A program made the translations under genes and the position numbers. Shown piece by piece: positions 9,622-20,471 of a stretch of DNA of 64,000 bases. Location: assembly GCA_021399445.1 (NCBI GenBank), contig JAJTUQ010000001.1:2604001-2668000 (forward strand). The letters run 5' to 3'. Position 1 is the stretch's first letter. Every line of letters begins with the position of its first letter. Source of the stretch: Xylogone sp. PMI_703 (taxonomy: Eukaryota; Ascomycota; Leotiomycetes). The notes beneath the pieces are model-generated. The model did not search any database. It saw only the letters and a list, made by a program, of their open reading frames with translations, and was not told where the DNA came from.

Positions 9622-12600
9622 CAAGAGATCTAGAAGGTGAGCCGCGTTTTCTGTCAGCTACTAGTTCGAGTGATTGATTAATTGATTGCTAGCTGTCTTG
9701 GAAGAAGCAGCAACCATGGCATCTGCGCACGAGACCCTTTGCAGGCGGCACGGATTGAGATGGCACAGGGTGAAGGAAGAACAACTTACAGCTCTCTGGA
9801 CCACGGCAAGCTGCGTGGAGATGATCGTGGGACAAGGCTTGGGTCGAGATGCGAAGAGTGATCAGGTGAGCTTGCTGGAAGCAGGTCTCACAAGAAGAAT
9901 TCCGTCTACAGCAAGGCCTTGCAGCGGTAGATATTTGAAGAGCGGCGTTGAATACGACAGGACGTCTTACGGCTGATGGCTTCTCAACAGAAAAAATGGA
10001 GTTGTAAGGGTTGCGATGGGAGAGAACAGGCAGAGGGAGGAGAGGGGGACGGGAGGAGTGAGGAGGTGTGGGAGGGTTTTTAAGAGAGGAAGAAGCAGCA
10101 GCTCTGATGTAAGGGAAGAAGCTTGGGCGCTGCGGGAAGCGTGGGCGGTGATTGGCCAAGAGGGGAGGCGGTGCGCCACAGGGCAAATCTAGGTGTTTCT
10201 GACATGTGCAACTCGTTGTTTCTCGCGTTCGCTTTTCTTCGCTCTTTCACTCATAAGATGCTCCTTTTGCCTCTTTGCGCCTTTGTCGTATGGGATCGTA
10301 TTATTTGCTGTTACGCTACTGTAATCTGCCTGCTCTACCTGGGCCTGGGCCACTACACTACAGTACTGGCCGCGCATGCGACGGGCAATGAGAGCGCGGA
10401 ACCAGCATCCCGGGTCCATCTGCCCGATCGGATCTGCGACAAGTGTTTCTGCTGTCTTAGTCAAGCACCTTAATTTGGTCATCTATATCTCTCTTCTTTT
10501 CTTTATACATCCAAGCTTACTTTGTTAGTACAGTAGCAGAAGGTGTTAGATAAGAGCATGAAAGAATGGGAAGAGGTATGAGCATGAGACCGAGCTCAAG
10601 CTTGAGCAATAGCATCAGCAACGGTAGTGCCCCGCTCTGAATCACCTCAGGACAGCGCCTGGTCCTTGCGCCGCCCGCTCAAGCTTTCCCGTTGCCAGCT
10701 GCACAGCACAAAGCAATGAGAACAGCAGCAGTAGATGGTCACTCACTGCTATTATTATTACAACTACTATAATACAATACCCCTATTATTTATTTGCATG
10801 CTGCAGAGTATTTATATTTGTCCAAAGTGCATCTGCAGCACGGGATTAATTATTGGATGCAGCTTCTGAACAGAGAAATCAACCCCACTAAGGCAGGCGA
10901 ACCCTTGTGGCTCAAGTTGCAGAGACCCACCTGTGCTGTTTCCCTTTGACATGTGAAAGTCGGCTGCGTCATCTTGTGTACAGTACTGGCATCCTCTTTC
11001 ACGTGCAAGGCAATCAATCGCCTCAGTCCAATTCAATTCAATTCAATTCATACTCAATCTTCTCGCGATCAGCATATCTTTGAATTAATACCAGAGTAAA
11101 GGAGCTACAGTACTCTCCAGCTTCAAGAGTTGCATGCGGCAATTATGTGCACTACCAGAGGCACGAAGGCGGCAGGGCAAATGGGCGAGAATCCCGTCCT
11201 CTGGCCAATGGCCAGCCCGCTTGTGCCGGGTCCTTCGGATGCCTTTCTACAATGCATGTCCAGAAAAGCTGCCTCCAACCAATAATGCATCCACGGAAGC
11301 GCGTCACGACAATAGAAATCAAGGAAATCGCACCCTCGACTGCTTTCTATCGCTGTTGCGCAGCTGTCGCGGTTCGCATCTTGCAGCTGCCAACAGCCAA
11401 CTGCGACGGTAGCAGGGAGATGGAATTCTCGCAAGCATCGCACAGGATCAATGGTGCTGTTGCAGCAGTGCAGCCTGCAGCCTCGCACGGCCGCTTCTGC
11501 TACCTGGAAATCACCACTGATAAGACGAGTAGAGCACACGAACCCCTCAGGATCGATAGGACGGCAGCATACCGTGTCAGCAACACCAGAACACCGTGTT
11601 CGACTCCCCAGCAAGCATTGCTCCCAGCGCGAGAACAAATCAGAGATCGGGCGGGATTCGGCAGATATCCCAAGCACAATTGGATACGAGTTCTGAGATG
11701 TTACATTGGCGGTGGAGTGACGCTGCATAGAAATGATTGATATCGAATTGACAGACGGGATTTGTCAACTACTCAGATGCTGGACTGGTTGTGCTGCCGT
11801 GACTGCTACAGTACAGACGGGGCGCTCACGACAAAGAGATAGCTAGTTCCCTCGATTCCAAAAGATTCTCTTATCACGCAATGGACACGCCAAGCTGCTT
11901 GGGGCTCCAGCGCTCTCGATGAGGATTCTGAGCCACCTCTTGCCCGTCCAGCGCCCAGTCATCCTCGCGTTCCCGATGCCCTCATACCGGCCCAGCAAAG
12001 CACCATCTCTCTTCCGTCGTCGCAATCTTCACCCGCGCTACAGCAGTGCACTGCGAACGGACCGTCCGGGCCTCGCTCCGGCTCGAGTATCCTTTCCTCA
12101 TGAAGCATCGATCGAAAGAGCCCCCAAGCCGCTAGGTCCCTCGAAACTCCTTCCTAACTCCTTCCTCCCCTTTCTCGTTTGGTGCCATCACTGCGCTATC
12201 TGCTGCCCCACCATCGCCCACGGTCCGGCACCAGCCACACTACCGCCCAGGGGCCACAGCTTTGAACGTCGCTTGCATGTGAAAGTGGCGGGTGCGGCAC
12301 CCGATCATCACCACACTCTCAACGTTTTGCGCATTCAGCGATAAGAGCCTGGTTCCTAGGCACTCTCGGTCTGAAACGGGCAGGTGGACGCGCCCAACAA
12401 TTCAGGTACAAAATCGATGTATATCTCTCAATACCTTCTCTTATCTCAATTCTCATTACTAATGAAACGACTCTAGCGACCTGTCTTTTGGCATGCTTCT
12501 GCTTGGATGAAGACAATGGTGTCGAAGTCTTTGCGCCGACGAGCCTCCCTGGTCGAGTAATGGGGCAACATGCCACCATCCTAATAAATTCAAGGCTGAG

Positions 12601-12900
12601 CATGTGAAATGTGCTCACCATTTGCAATCTCGTGGGGCTGGAAATATCTCCGACCAGATCATCCCAACCTAGGCGTGGCGTTCATCTCATGTCACCGGAC
12701 GTATCAACTACGAAGGAGTACCTCATCAGCCACCCATGTCCCCACCACGCATGAACACACAACTCGGTACCTCTACCGACAGGCGCATCGCAATACAGGC
12801 TCAATAGGGGTGTAACACAACACGGGCATCCATATGTCTTTGATCCTCGGGATGGCAATCTTTCCTTCTCATCATCCTCTAGGCACTATCTACCGCGGCT
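9622..12900. other. Long non-coding region upstream of the perilipin-like gene
   Basis: This stretch is GC-balanced, unlike its neighbours, yet contains no frame with a recognisable domain. Overlapping open frames on both strands (for example 11123-11740) look like chance frames. It contains pyrimidine-rich tracts and several copies of a TACAGTAC motif (about 10358, 10979, 11106, 11808). It may be an extended promoter, long leader or non-coding transcript region of the divergent or downstream gene. Confidence 0.4.
11031..11050. repeat. Microsatellite, four attca units
   Basis: Four perfect head-to-tail copies of the 5-base unit attca, in non-coding DNA. Confidence 0.9.
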
Positions 12901-14098
12901 TTCACTCCTGACTCGATTGATCTAACATAGTATTACATACGCTAAGTTTATCTTTCATACTTCTTAAGTCACATTCTCTTTGCTCTACGATAATCACATG
13001 ATCCTAAATGGGTTATGCTCACTCAAAGGCTAAGTACCTTCTTAAATTAAAACATGACTCGATTATCTCATACTAATAATATGATAGCATGCTTATGATA
13101 AGTTAATTAACCCCCACGACAAAAAATATTAGTTTACTAGTTTCAGATGCTTGTGACAAGTAAGCTGCAAAAATTTCGATACATATATATCCACATTCAA
13201 ATATCTCGTTCTGTACTATTCTCTAGAATGCGTTTAAACTCCTGCCCCCAAGAGGACAGGAAGGCGTTGTTCAATTAAATTAAAGAAATACTCATCTAGA
13301 ACTATGAACACTCGAGTTGCAGGCTTTTAAATACTGACCGGTCCACTGCGGTAAGATGTTTGATATCTCCTCTGACGAAGATATCTTCCTTAGCTTTCCA
13401 CTGCAAAAAGCGTTATTTAGCAGTACTGTTTGGTTCTCTTAGATGGGTCTGACGATGAACGTATATCGATGTAAATATCTTCTGAGACAACCTACCAGAC
13501 GAATATATGTTTTAAGCTTTTGCAGTATAACAAGGAAGCTGAGTTTGTATTCGCTGCGATCTTGTCTTATGGTGTTGTTATTCCCGGAGACGTCACTCCG
13601 CGTCTCGGTGTTGTCCCTTGTTGATAAAGGATATCCACGGTATGTTTTTGAAGCTTTTAAGGTAATGTTGAGTTTTTCGAATTTGCGCTGGAGATGGTCT
13701 TCGAAGGTTCAGCTCGCAACTATCACGGCATCTATATATGCTCTACTGAATAGATATGAATCAAAAGAACGGATATTCAAGAAACTCATGAATAGGCTTA
13801 TACATAGCTGAGTTTGCAGGCCTTATAGGCTACAAACTACAGGCTACCCGGTACAGCGATAAGTATACTGTATACCTTACGTGATAATACAGCTGTTTAC
13901 AAATAAATCTGATTGAAGTATCAAGTTGTGGATGTATTTTGTAGTACACGTGTCAAGTTGACAGTGTAATAAACTGACGGTAAATTAGTGTACGGATTGG
14001 TCTATACGTTAATCGCCTTGAAGATTGATGTATGGAATGGCCCATTAGCCAATGGTACGATTGTCGTATGAGACAGAACATTATGTATTCAACTACCA
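12901..14098. other. No recognisable gene; AT-rich spacer
   Basis: Composition drops sharply to AT-rich at about 12.9 kb. One 122-codon plus-strand frame (13443-13811) has no recognisable motif and no clear start context, so it is not called. The segment lies downstream of the UstYa-like gene that ends at 14099. Confidence 0.4.
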
Positions 14099-15032
14099 CT
14101 ATAGATTACCAGGATTGCCCGTACGATTCACACCAGCGTGCTCGTTCGTCCACGCCTTAACGTCTTCAAAGCTTTTACACATGTGGCGCGATCCCCACGG
14201 AATGGAGATGCTATTTCCAGGTGAGGAGTGGTCGCCTTCCAACGTGGTGTCAGCTTGACACATGATCCCCTGCCGTAGATAGTCAAAGCAATGTGCTATA
14301 TGATGTTGGTCCGCGGAGGGATAAACCGCTTCTTCGAAATTCGTATTCGAGTATGCGAGTAGAATATTAGACTTTTCTATGGCATTAACAAATTAATGAA
14401 ATTGTAGATTATATGCTGGATACATACCAGACAGTGCAGTTGATGAAACACGGTTATCATATACGAAGACGACGATGCTTCTGAATCTGGCATCTCAACG
14501 TTATATGGTCTGCCAATAATGTATTTCTCCGGCTCCGATATTGTAACCATGCCTCTTCCATAAGCTGTGATTTTATGTTAACATAACCATCTTTTCAGCA
14601 CTGGCGTGGAAGATTGACGTACCTGGAGCCATAGATATCCAATTGGCTAGGATCTGCTTTAGGAGCGTAGCATTGGTAAACATGTGCTCTTCGCTAAAAG
14701 TGAAATCATTCATGAAAACTGTCGTTTGCATAGAGACTGTAGGGTGCATCAAAGTCTCAGTAAATACATATTCTTGATAAAACAAAGGTATAGAGTAACT
14801 GACATTCTGGAACTGGAGTCGGGATTGTCGTTTTGTGATCTGGCCCCCTGGCGGGCGATTTTGATGCAACAAGTAAAAGTATCGTGATTGCCATCAGGAT
14901 TTCGAGTCCTGACCTGGCAAAACTGTTGCAATACTTCACCCATGGTGGACGATGTTTAGACTGTGGATAACGGAGATCTTCATCGCTATATGAATCAAGC
15001 TTCGCATAAAGGGCCTGCTCTTCTTCCGCCAT
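14099..15032 (-). CDS. UstYa/DUF3328-family RiPP-cyclising oxidase, near-complete, one frame problem
   Basis: The ATG at 15032-15030 starts a cytosolic tail (LYAKLDSYSDEDL), a single span (LEILMAITILLLVA) and a luminal IPTPVPE motif. Exons then join at 14623/14564 (58-nt intron, GTACGT) and 14428/14371 (56-nt intron, GTATGT). Both HxxHC motifs are intact: HQLHC at 14445-14431 and HIAHC at 14302-14288. Between them are the usual YGRGMVTI block and, after them, CFDYLRQGIMCQADTTLEG; the stop is TAG at 14101-14099. UstYa proteins oxidatively cyclise core peptides of dikaritin RiPPs. Just after PVPE the frame shifts by one: the next homologous block (FQNVSYSIPLFYQEYVF) is in another frame. A 58-nt intron (14870-14813) would rescue it, but its donor GTTGCA is weak and it would remove the conserved PVPE spacer. 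A true frameshift is therefore at least as likely. The peptide precursor lies 1.5 kb away. Confidence 0.8.
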
Positions 15033-16489
15033 CTTCCGTCATCGAGCAGGTACTGCAAGTGTTTAGGGCCGTATATAGCTCTGGGACACATATAACTTTG
15101 TACCGAGTTTACTAAAGTTTGATATTCTCTATCGGTATATTTCTGTTATAAAAAAGAGAACATTAAGAAAAGTAGCCCTCACACTCGGTCAAATTTTCGC
15201 GGATTATTTTGCAAGAGGAATAGGAAAAACATAATACACCAAGGAAGTGATAGGATTCCGATTATTGAAACATCCGAACTTACACACCCCGAATCGAATT
15301 CTGCTTACATGTGTGCTCGGACCGAAAATTTAATTGTTGCCCCATACATTACAAGAGTTAACTTACTACAATTGTAATATAGATGTAATATACGGAAGTT
15401 CCGAAAGCGCTTCCGTAGATTCGACTTCCGTAGAACGCGTTATAATTCTACTTTGTGGCTAGAAATAGCACACCTAAACTAGATGAAACATTTAACATAT
15501 AATTTTACTACCTCATGCTCAATAATCATTACAGTATACACTGCCTGTCTCCTTACTGTGTACTGTGTAAATGTAAGTTGGTGGGTCTATAAGCCGCAAG
15601 GGCACACAACCAATCGAAACTGACGGAATCCTCTATCAAGTCTAAATTGAGATGCCGCCCTACCCGACGTACACATGGGGGAGTGCATGCTTATAACGAT
15701 ATTTGTGATAATGATACTGTTTTTAGTTGCTGTTGCCATAATACAATGAAATTAAGTCGCCCCGATGGATCTAGTGACTTCTTTATCCAGTTCATCAATG
15801 CTTCGCGGCTTCGTCAAAGGTAGGGAGTATTCAATCCGACTAATATATCAAGAAGCTTGGCAACTTCGACTACGACAAAATCCTAACAGCAAAAACTTCA
15901 AGTCTATGAGATCGGCTGAGTTCGAAATCTGCTAATTAATGGTTCTGTAGTGCTTATTATATTCTCACTCTGATCTGACTGCATAGTGCTAGTTAGATGT
16001 TACCATTGTCCGGAGTAGCTCAGTATTTCGTTCATTTGCTGAGGTTCGGCGCCGACTCTCAGGATAATTCAAGAAGCTAGAGAGTTACGCTAGTATTGAG
16101 GTCGATTGCTTGTGCTCCGATTAATCTATTATCCCCTTGTCAATTTTATCCGCTTCGCAAGAACGGGGTTTCGACCAATAGTATAACTGGGATCTGTAGA
16201 ACTGTCACTTACCAGAGGCTAAATTCATTAACCAAAACACCAAGTACATACCGGGAACCTCTCTTCTTCCTGTATTCTATTTCGTAACATTCGGGATTTG
16301 CCCTTCTAAGATTCTAGTTATTGTTCAATCCATGTGTCAGTCTTGCTAAGCTATACCTGTATTTTAGTAATCCTTAATGGCAAGAGCAAATATATAAACC
16401 ACACAGCAGCACTCATATTTCCATTCTATCAAAGATACCTTCCATCTAGTAAACTTGAACTACTTTCTTGATCCGTTACATCCACCAAG
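15033..16489. other. No gene; divergent promoter region between the UstYa-like gene and the peptide precursor
   Basis: AT-rich DNA without recognisable coding frames separates two genes pointing away from each other (minus at 15032, plus at 16490). The last about 100 bases contain a TATA-like tatataaacc (16390-16399) and a CA-rich leader ending caccaag just before the ATG, typical of a working fungal promoter. Confidence 0.5.
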
Positions 16490-16892
16490 ATGAAGACTAC
16501 TACTATTGTTCCACTTATTGCGGCTTTTTTCGCACTCACTAATGCCGCACCTCTGAGTCCACCTGTAAGAATACGCCTAGACGTACCATGAAGTTGAGAT
16601 TAGCTAACTTGATTCAGCAGTCAATTGCCCGTGATGTAGGTAAAAAGTATTTGACGTTCACACAGATTTCTTACAGATTTAACAGGTGAGCTCCTCCATT
16701 GAAATGAGAGCCGGAGAAACCATTGAAGCGGGAGCCGATTGGAAGGCAAAGAGAGAGGTTGAGGCAGGCTCTGATTGGAAGAGAGAGGTTGAGGCAGGAG
16801 CTGATTGGAAGGTAAAGAGAGAAATTGAGGCGGAGCCGACTGGAAGGCAAAGAGAGAGGTTGAGGCAGGAGCCGATTGGTAAACACTGTTGA
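16490..16892 (+). CDS. Kex2-processed repeat precursor peptide (candidate dikaritin/RiPP precursor)
   Basis: Three exons (16490-16564, 16618-16635, 16686-16892) give about 99 residues; intron 1 has a GTAAGA donor and a CTAAC branch site. The N-terminus is a signal peptide (MKTTTIVPLIAAFFALTNAA). The last exon holds tandem units with the form EV-E-A-G-(A/S)-D-W-K ending in LysArg or Lys-x-LysArg, three in frame. The DNA continues for two more units, but a single-base deletion near 16830 (gaggcggag where the other units have gaggcaggag) throws them out of frame. In the original frame the last unit would stop right after Trp. Secretion signal plus identical units between Kex2 sites is the hallmark of fungal KEP/RiPP precursors such as those of ustiloxin and epichloecyclin. 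The core here contains Trp, not Tyr. A UstYa-like gene is divergently placed 1.5 kb away. A mating-pheromone precursor is the main alternative, but the repeats lack its usual Trp-Cys core. Confidence 0.78.
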
Positions 16893-17479
16893 GACTCTTA
16901 AGACTCTTGAGTCTGTATTTTAACACTGTCTTGTCTGGCTGTTCCAGTAAAATTTCTCTTTCTATATCGTCTAGCTGACGAGTAGAACTTCATAAAGCCA
17001 CGCGGTACATGACTTCATACTATTTTGGGCCCAAACTAGGTGATGAGGAGCTTTGTGACTTTTCATTTATAATACAAAACGTGCTACAAATTTATTTCCT
17101 GCGCACAACCCCGAGCTAAGTTAGAAGAAGTTTCTAAGTTCAAATCATAGTATAATTGGCCCTCAACATAATTTAGATCACTACAGTTGACCGACGTGAT
17201 ACTCTACCGTTGACTGAATCTCCACTAGCTCAGAAACCATTAATCTTTGGTCTTTATTCATCACCAAATTTTCAAGCAAGAAAGACTTAAGCACTTTATA
17301 AATAAATACATCACAATATAGTCACATAATATAATACTAGAACCTAAGCTTTAGTTTCTTATACTCGTATCCTCTGACCGCGAGGATACGGAGTAGTGAG
17401 CCTATAACCTTAGGCCCTACCGGCTTAAGCTTCTTGCTTTTGTGACTAGGACTAACGGCTGTAGGTTGTTGACATAGTA
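16893..17479. other. 3' flank of the precursor gene; otherwise no feature
   Basis: AT-rich non-coding sequence. About 17395-17460 contains a GC-richer patch with ggccctaccggc-type palindromic motifs similar to those inside the inverted-repeat element at 26 kb. Confidence 0.4.
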
Positions 17480-17640
17480 CAGCTCATAACTACAGTATAG
17501 TATAGACTATAATTGCAGTATTATATTTATAGTTATCCTACAATTCAACTAATTATAAGTTATTCAGACGCGTGATCCTCTTCACTGTATCTGTGGTATA
17601 TTCTATTATTTAGTAATGATTGTATTGTGGTCACTTCCAA
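17480..17640. mobile_element. Relic right end of the 26-kb inverted-repeat element family
   Basis: The AT-rich run ending ttatttagtaatgattgtattgtggtcac (about 17607-17636) resembles the right end of the element at 26004-26799 (tatttaatgattaattg then tcgttgtgg). The match is degenerate and the limits are approximate. Confidence 0.35.
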
Positions 17641-17649
17641 TACCAATAA

Positions 17650-17870
17650 GGCTAACTTGACGGGTCGCCCTCCAGTACATTAGCATCCTCGCATCTTAGC
17701 CGAAGCGCGCTCCTCAGTCCCTCTCGGTAGGCTGCATTGCATCCTGGCCAACACTCCCCGAAGAGAGCCACGTTCGCAGAGCCTTTATCCAACCACCGAA
17801 GCTGATGCCGCTGAACGCGCTGGTGAGAATACCAGATGACCAACGACGTGCAGGTCGGGTTGCAAAAGCT
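17650..17870. other. GC-rich island between two transposon-end relics
   Basis: About 220 bases are clearly richer in G+C than the DNA on both sides. The minus strand carries a 63-codon frame (17843-17652) with no recognisable domain. It may be a surviving piece of host gene DNA trapped between two element ends. Confidence 0.4.
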
Positions 17871-17929
17871 TCCCTTTCAATGATTAATAGTTTCTAAGCT
17901 AGTGGAGATTTAGTCAACCATACTACACT

Positions 17930-18230
17930 CGCTTCACAACGACTATCAATTAATCATTAGATATTACTGATTCACCAAACCTCTACATATTCAACTATTC
18001 TGTATATATATAATTACTTTATAATAGTTAGATTGTATTATAATTCATCCAAACGTAACTAGCTCAAAACAAAGAGGTAATTGACGGCCAAAGATAGTCA
18101 GCAAGTATGCCCCAGGCTACGACCTTCGGCCCTACGGGTTTCGGCCCTGCAGGCTTCAGGCCTTCAATCTTCGGCCCTAACAGCTTAATATCCAGACTGT
18201 TAACCAGTCACCGTCAAATTATCAGTAAGT
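17930..18230. mobile_element. Relic left end of the 26-kb inverted-repeat element family
   Basis: From about 17933 the sequence follows the left part of the element at 26004 in the same order: cacaacgact, caattaatcattag, tttaccaaac-like, then ggtaattgacggccaaag. It then reaches ggccctacggg palindromic units that replace the tandem repeat. Mutations are many; the terminal inverted repeat itself is eroded. Confidence 0.5.
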
Positions 18231-18414
18231 TGAACTCCGCAAATCTAACATCAACAGCTTCGATGCTCAATCCCTAAAACCATCAATAGGATATTTGGAC
18301 TCCGAAGATGGAGATATTTTATGCGTAGCGATCGTTTTCGGCCGACAGCGAAGCCAACTTGGTGTTGATAAACACGGACATCGCAAGATGCTCCATTGAT
18401 GGAATTATATGATT

Positions 18415-20471
18415 CTATTCCCGATTAGGAGAGATCTCATGGAGAATCGGCTTCTGGTTCAATATCTCAGAGCGCTCAAAGCTGACCAGCATCACATTTT
18501 GTGTTTCTGCATTCCATAGAATATTTACTGGCCGCACATCCCCATGCTTTACACTGTAACCCAAGATCCTTCTTTCTGCCCTTCTAGTCTCTATTGCCAT
18601 ATCTTGTCCCACGGCTAACATTGAATCCACGTGTGCCTATTCGCCACCCCATGACATTAGTAGCATATGAATTATTCTAACATTGAAGTCGAGAAAGTAA
18701 GGACGGATGAGCGGGATGTTGCCAAGGTAGACTGGTACGAGTTCTCCTTGCACATCATCCAGACGTTGGTAGACCAAACTTTCTCGCATCAGCTCTGCTT
18801 CAAACGCCATCACAGTTCCCTTTGCAACGAAAGTATATTCATGTGATTCCAGAGTCAATCTGAACAAAGCACTGCGGGAGCCTTGCTTGCCGAGTGGCTC
18901 ACATCCGTCAGGGTTTTCAGCAAGTTGGCGTATAATAAGCCTCGCAAGAGATTTCTGCTCAATGGCGTGGTGGCTGCCAGCTCCATGGACACGATATGTA
19001 TTGGCGTTTGGACAGGTGTGGTCCAAGGGACGCCCTCGTACGAGCCCCAGGAGACAGGCTTGTGTGCAGTATTGTCGATGGCGAACATCACTTCCTTTTT
19101 CAGCCACCGATGAAGTCTTCATGGAATACGTCTGTTTCATATCAGATCGGCGGGTACAATCCATCCGTTTATTTAGGTCTCCTCCTCTAAAGAGATCCGT
19201 CGTAGGATCGCTTCATAGTCGATCTCTGCCTTATAAGCAGTCTCGAGTGTCTCATTTTGCCATTTTTGGCTACGAGGCTTCGACTCCAGCGCCATCAAGC
19301 AGAACGATAATGTTTGGGATACTGCAGTGTGACAAAGGGAGATTGTGGAATTGCTGTGTACTTCGGCTTCGATGTTTGGTTCTGTAAGGTGATAGTAAAG
19401 AGTATGCGGCTCATTCTTTCTCACTTGAAGGAAAACGTCAGCTTCTCCCGTGCTCAATTTGCTATACTCGAGGCCGTTTTCAATCATATATGCATATGTT
19501 TGCCTTAGAGCTGCTATAGTCAGCCATTCAGAGTCATATACAAACTTCTCATCTGGATCTGTTGGCATTATAATCGAATTGATGACATCCTCCGGAACAT
19601 TCATGGAGCTTCTGTCTGCTCGCAGAAGCCCAGCCCTTAGGTTAAGGACTGGCATCTGGTAAGAAGGTCTATATTCCATGATCATACAGAGACTCTTTGT
19701 GCCATCTATATCCTTGTATACCCAGATCTGACTAGCGTTCTTAGGTATCGGATTTGAGCTGGAAGCCTGCTGCCTATGCGAGATACGACGATTTTTCAAA
19801 CTTTGTTGAACTTCTTCATTGCTATCGCTGCCTGTGTTTACATGTTTCTCGAAAAACATTCCATCTCCCAGCTTGAATGCATAGCAGGCATCCCTTTTCT
19901 TTTGAAGATGAGAAATAATTTTGCTGACCGGTCGCTCAATAGCCAAGCGTTGATAAGTCTCCAAGTCTCCCTCACTTGCGAGGGGTTGGTCACAGAGGGC
20001 TTGTCCTAGGTCCTCTAAGAGTTGAATCGAGCTAAAACATTCTTTGTCAGGAGATATATATCCATAAACCTTTTCAAAGACCTGTTGTTGTAGAAGTGGG
20101 AAGGCTTTCCATGGCTTCAAGAAAGTTGGACACGGTTCGTACTTAGTACTGTTAATAGAGCCTTGTATACTAAGGCTTCTGTCCGTTTGGATACGTAATG
20201 GTTTCGAGAGAAGCACATGACAATTGCGTATATACTCTTCAAATGTTGTACGCCTCGTTTTCTTTTCCGCTTCTCGTCGATTCCGGTGTGCTTCTCTAGC
20301 GCGCCTTCGTGCTAGCTCAGCTCTTTCGGTCGCTGCCTACGCCCGACTTCGTTCCAGATCTACTCTGTCACTGGCATCTTGCGCTCGTAGTCGTTCTATT
20401 TCTGCTTGTGCAAGTGCTTCCTTCAAAAGCTGTTCTAGGCGTGCAACATCCGACTGGTGACTTGATGCCAT
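18415..20471 (-). pseudogene. Decayed fungal protein-kinase-like gene (coiled-coil N-terminus, pseudokinase C-terminus)
   Basis: The sequence follows a lineage-expanded fungal family from start to end. The ATG at 20471 begins a coiled-coil rich in Glu/Arg/Ala. Next comes the block CPTFLKPWKAFPLLQQQVFE with LASEGDLETYQRLA (20216-19173), then YCTQACLLGLVRGRPLD and a kinase-like lobe with HMLLMSWGGE and HGDVRPVNILWN. Three breaks are visible: TAG at 20339-20337, a frame change at about 19180, and TAG at 18639-18637. Both stops lie where glutamine or arginine codons would fit. CAG to TAG is the CpA-to-TpA change made by repeat-induced point mutation. The usual Asp of the metal-binding DFE/DFG position is Ser (VSFERSE), so even the ancestral protein may have been catalytically weak. 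RIP decay fits a gene from a multicopy family in an AT-rich block. Confidence 0.78.

Noticed and set aside
9689..10186. 165-codon minus-strand frame upstream of the perilipin-like gene
   Set aside because: Pro/Ser/Leu-rich low-complexity sequence from a pyrimidine-rich promoter region; overlaps other frames.
11123..11740. Overlapping open frames of about 200 codons on both strands
   Set aside because: They mirror each other on opposite strands, have no domain, start or splice signal, and read like chance frames in GC-balanced DNA.
13443..13811. 122-codon plus-strand frame
   Set aside because: Basic, hydrophobic composition typical of AT-rich chance frames; no recognisable domain.
16014..16075. 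tRNA-like boxes (tagctcagt … ggttcggcgcc)
   Set aside because: The two boxes are too close together and no cloverleaf stems pair.
16490..16892. Interpretation as an alpha-factor-like mating pheromone precursor
   Set aside because: Signal peptide and KR-separated repeats fit, but the units lack the Trp-Cys…Pro-Gly core of Pezizomycotina pheromones, and a UstYa-type gene is adjacent.
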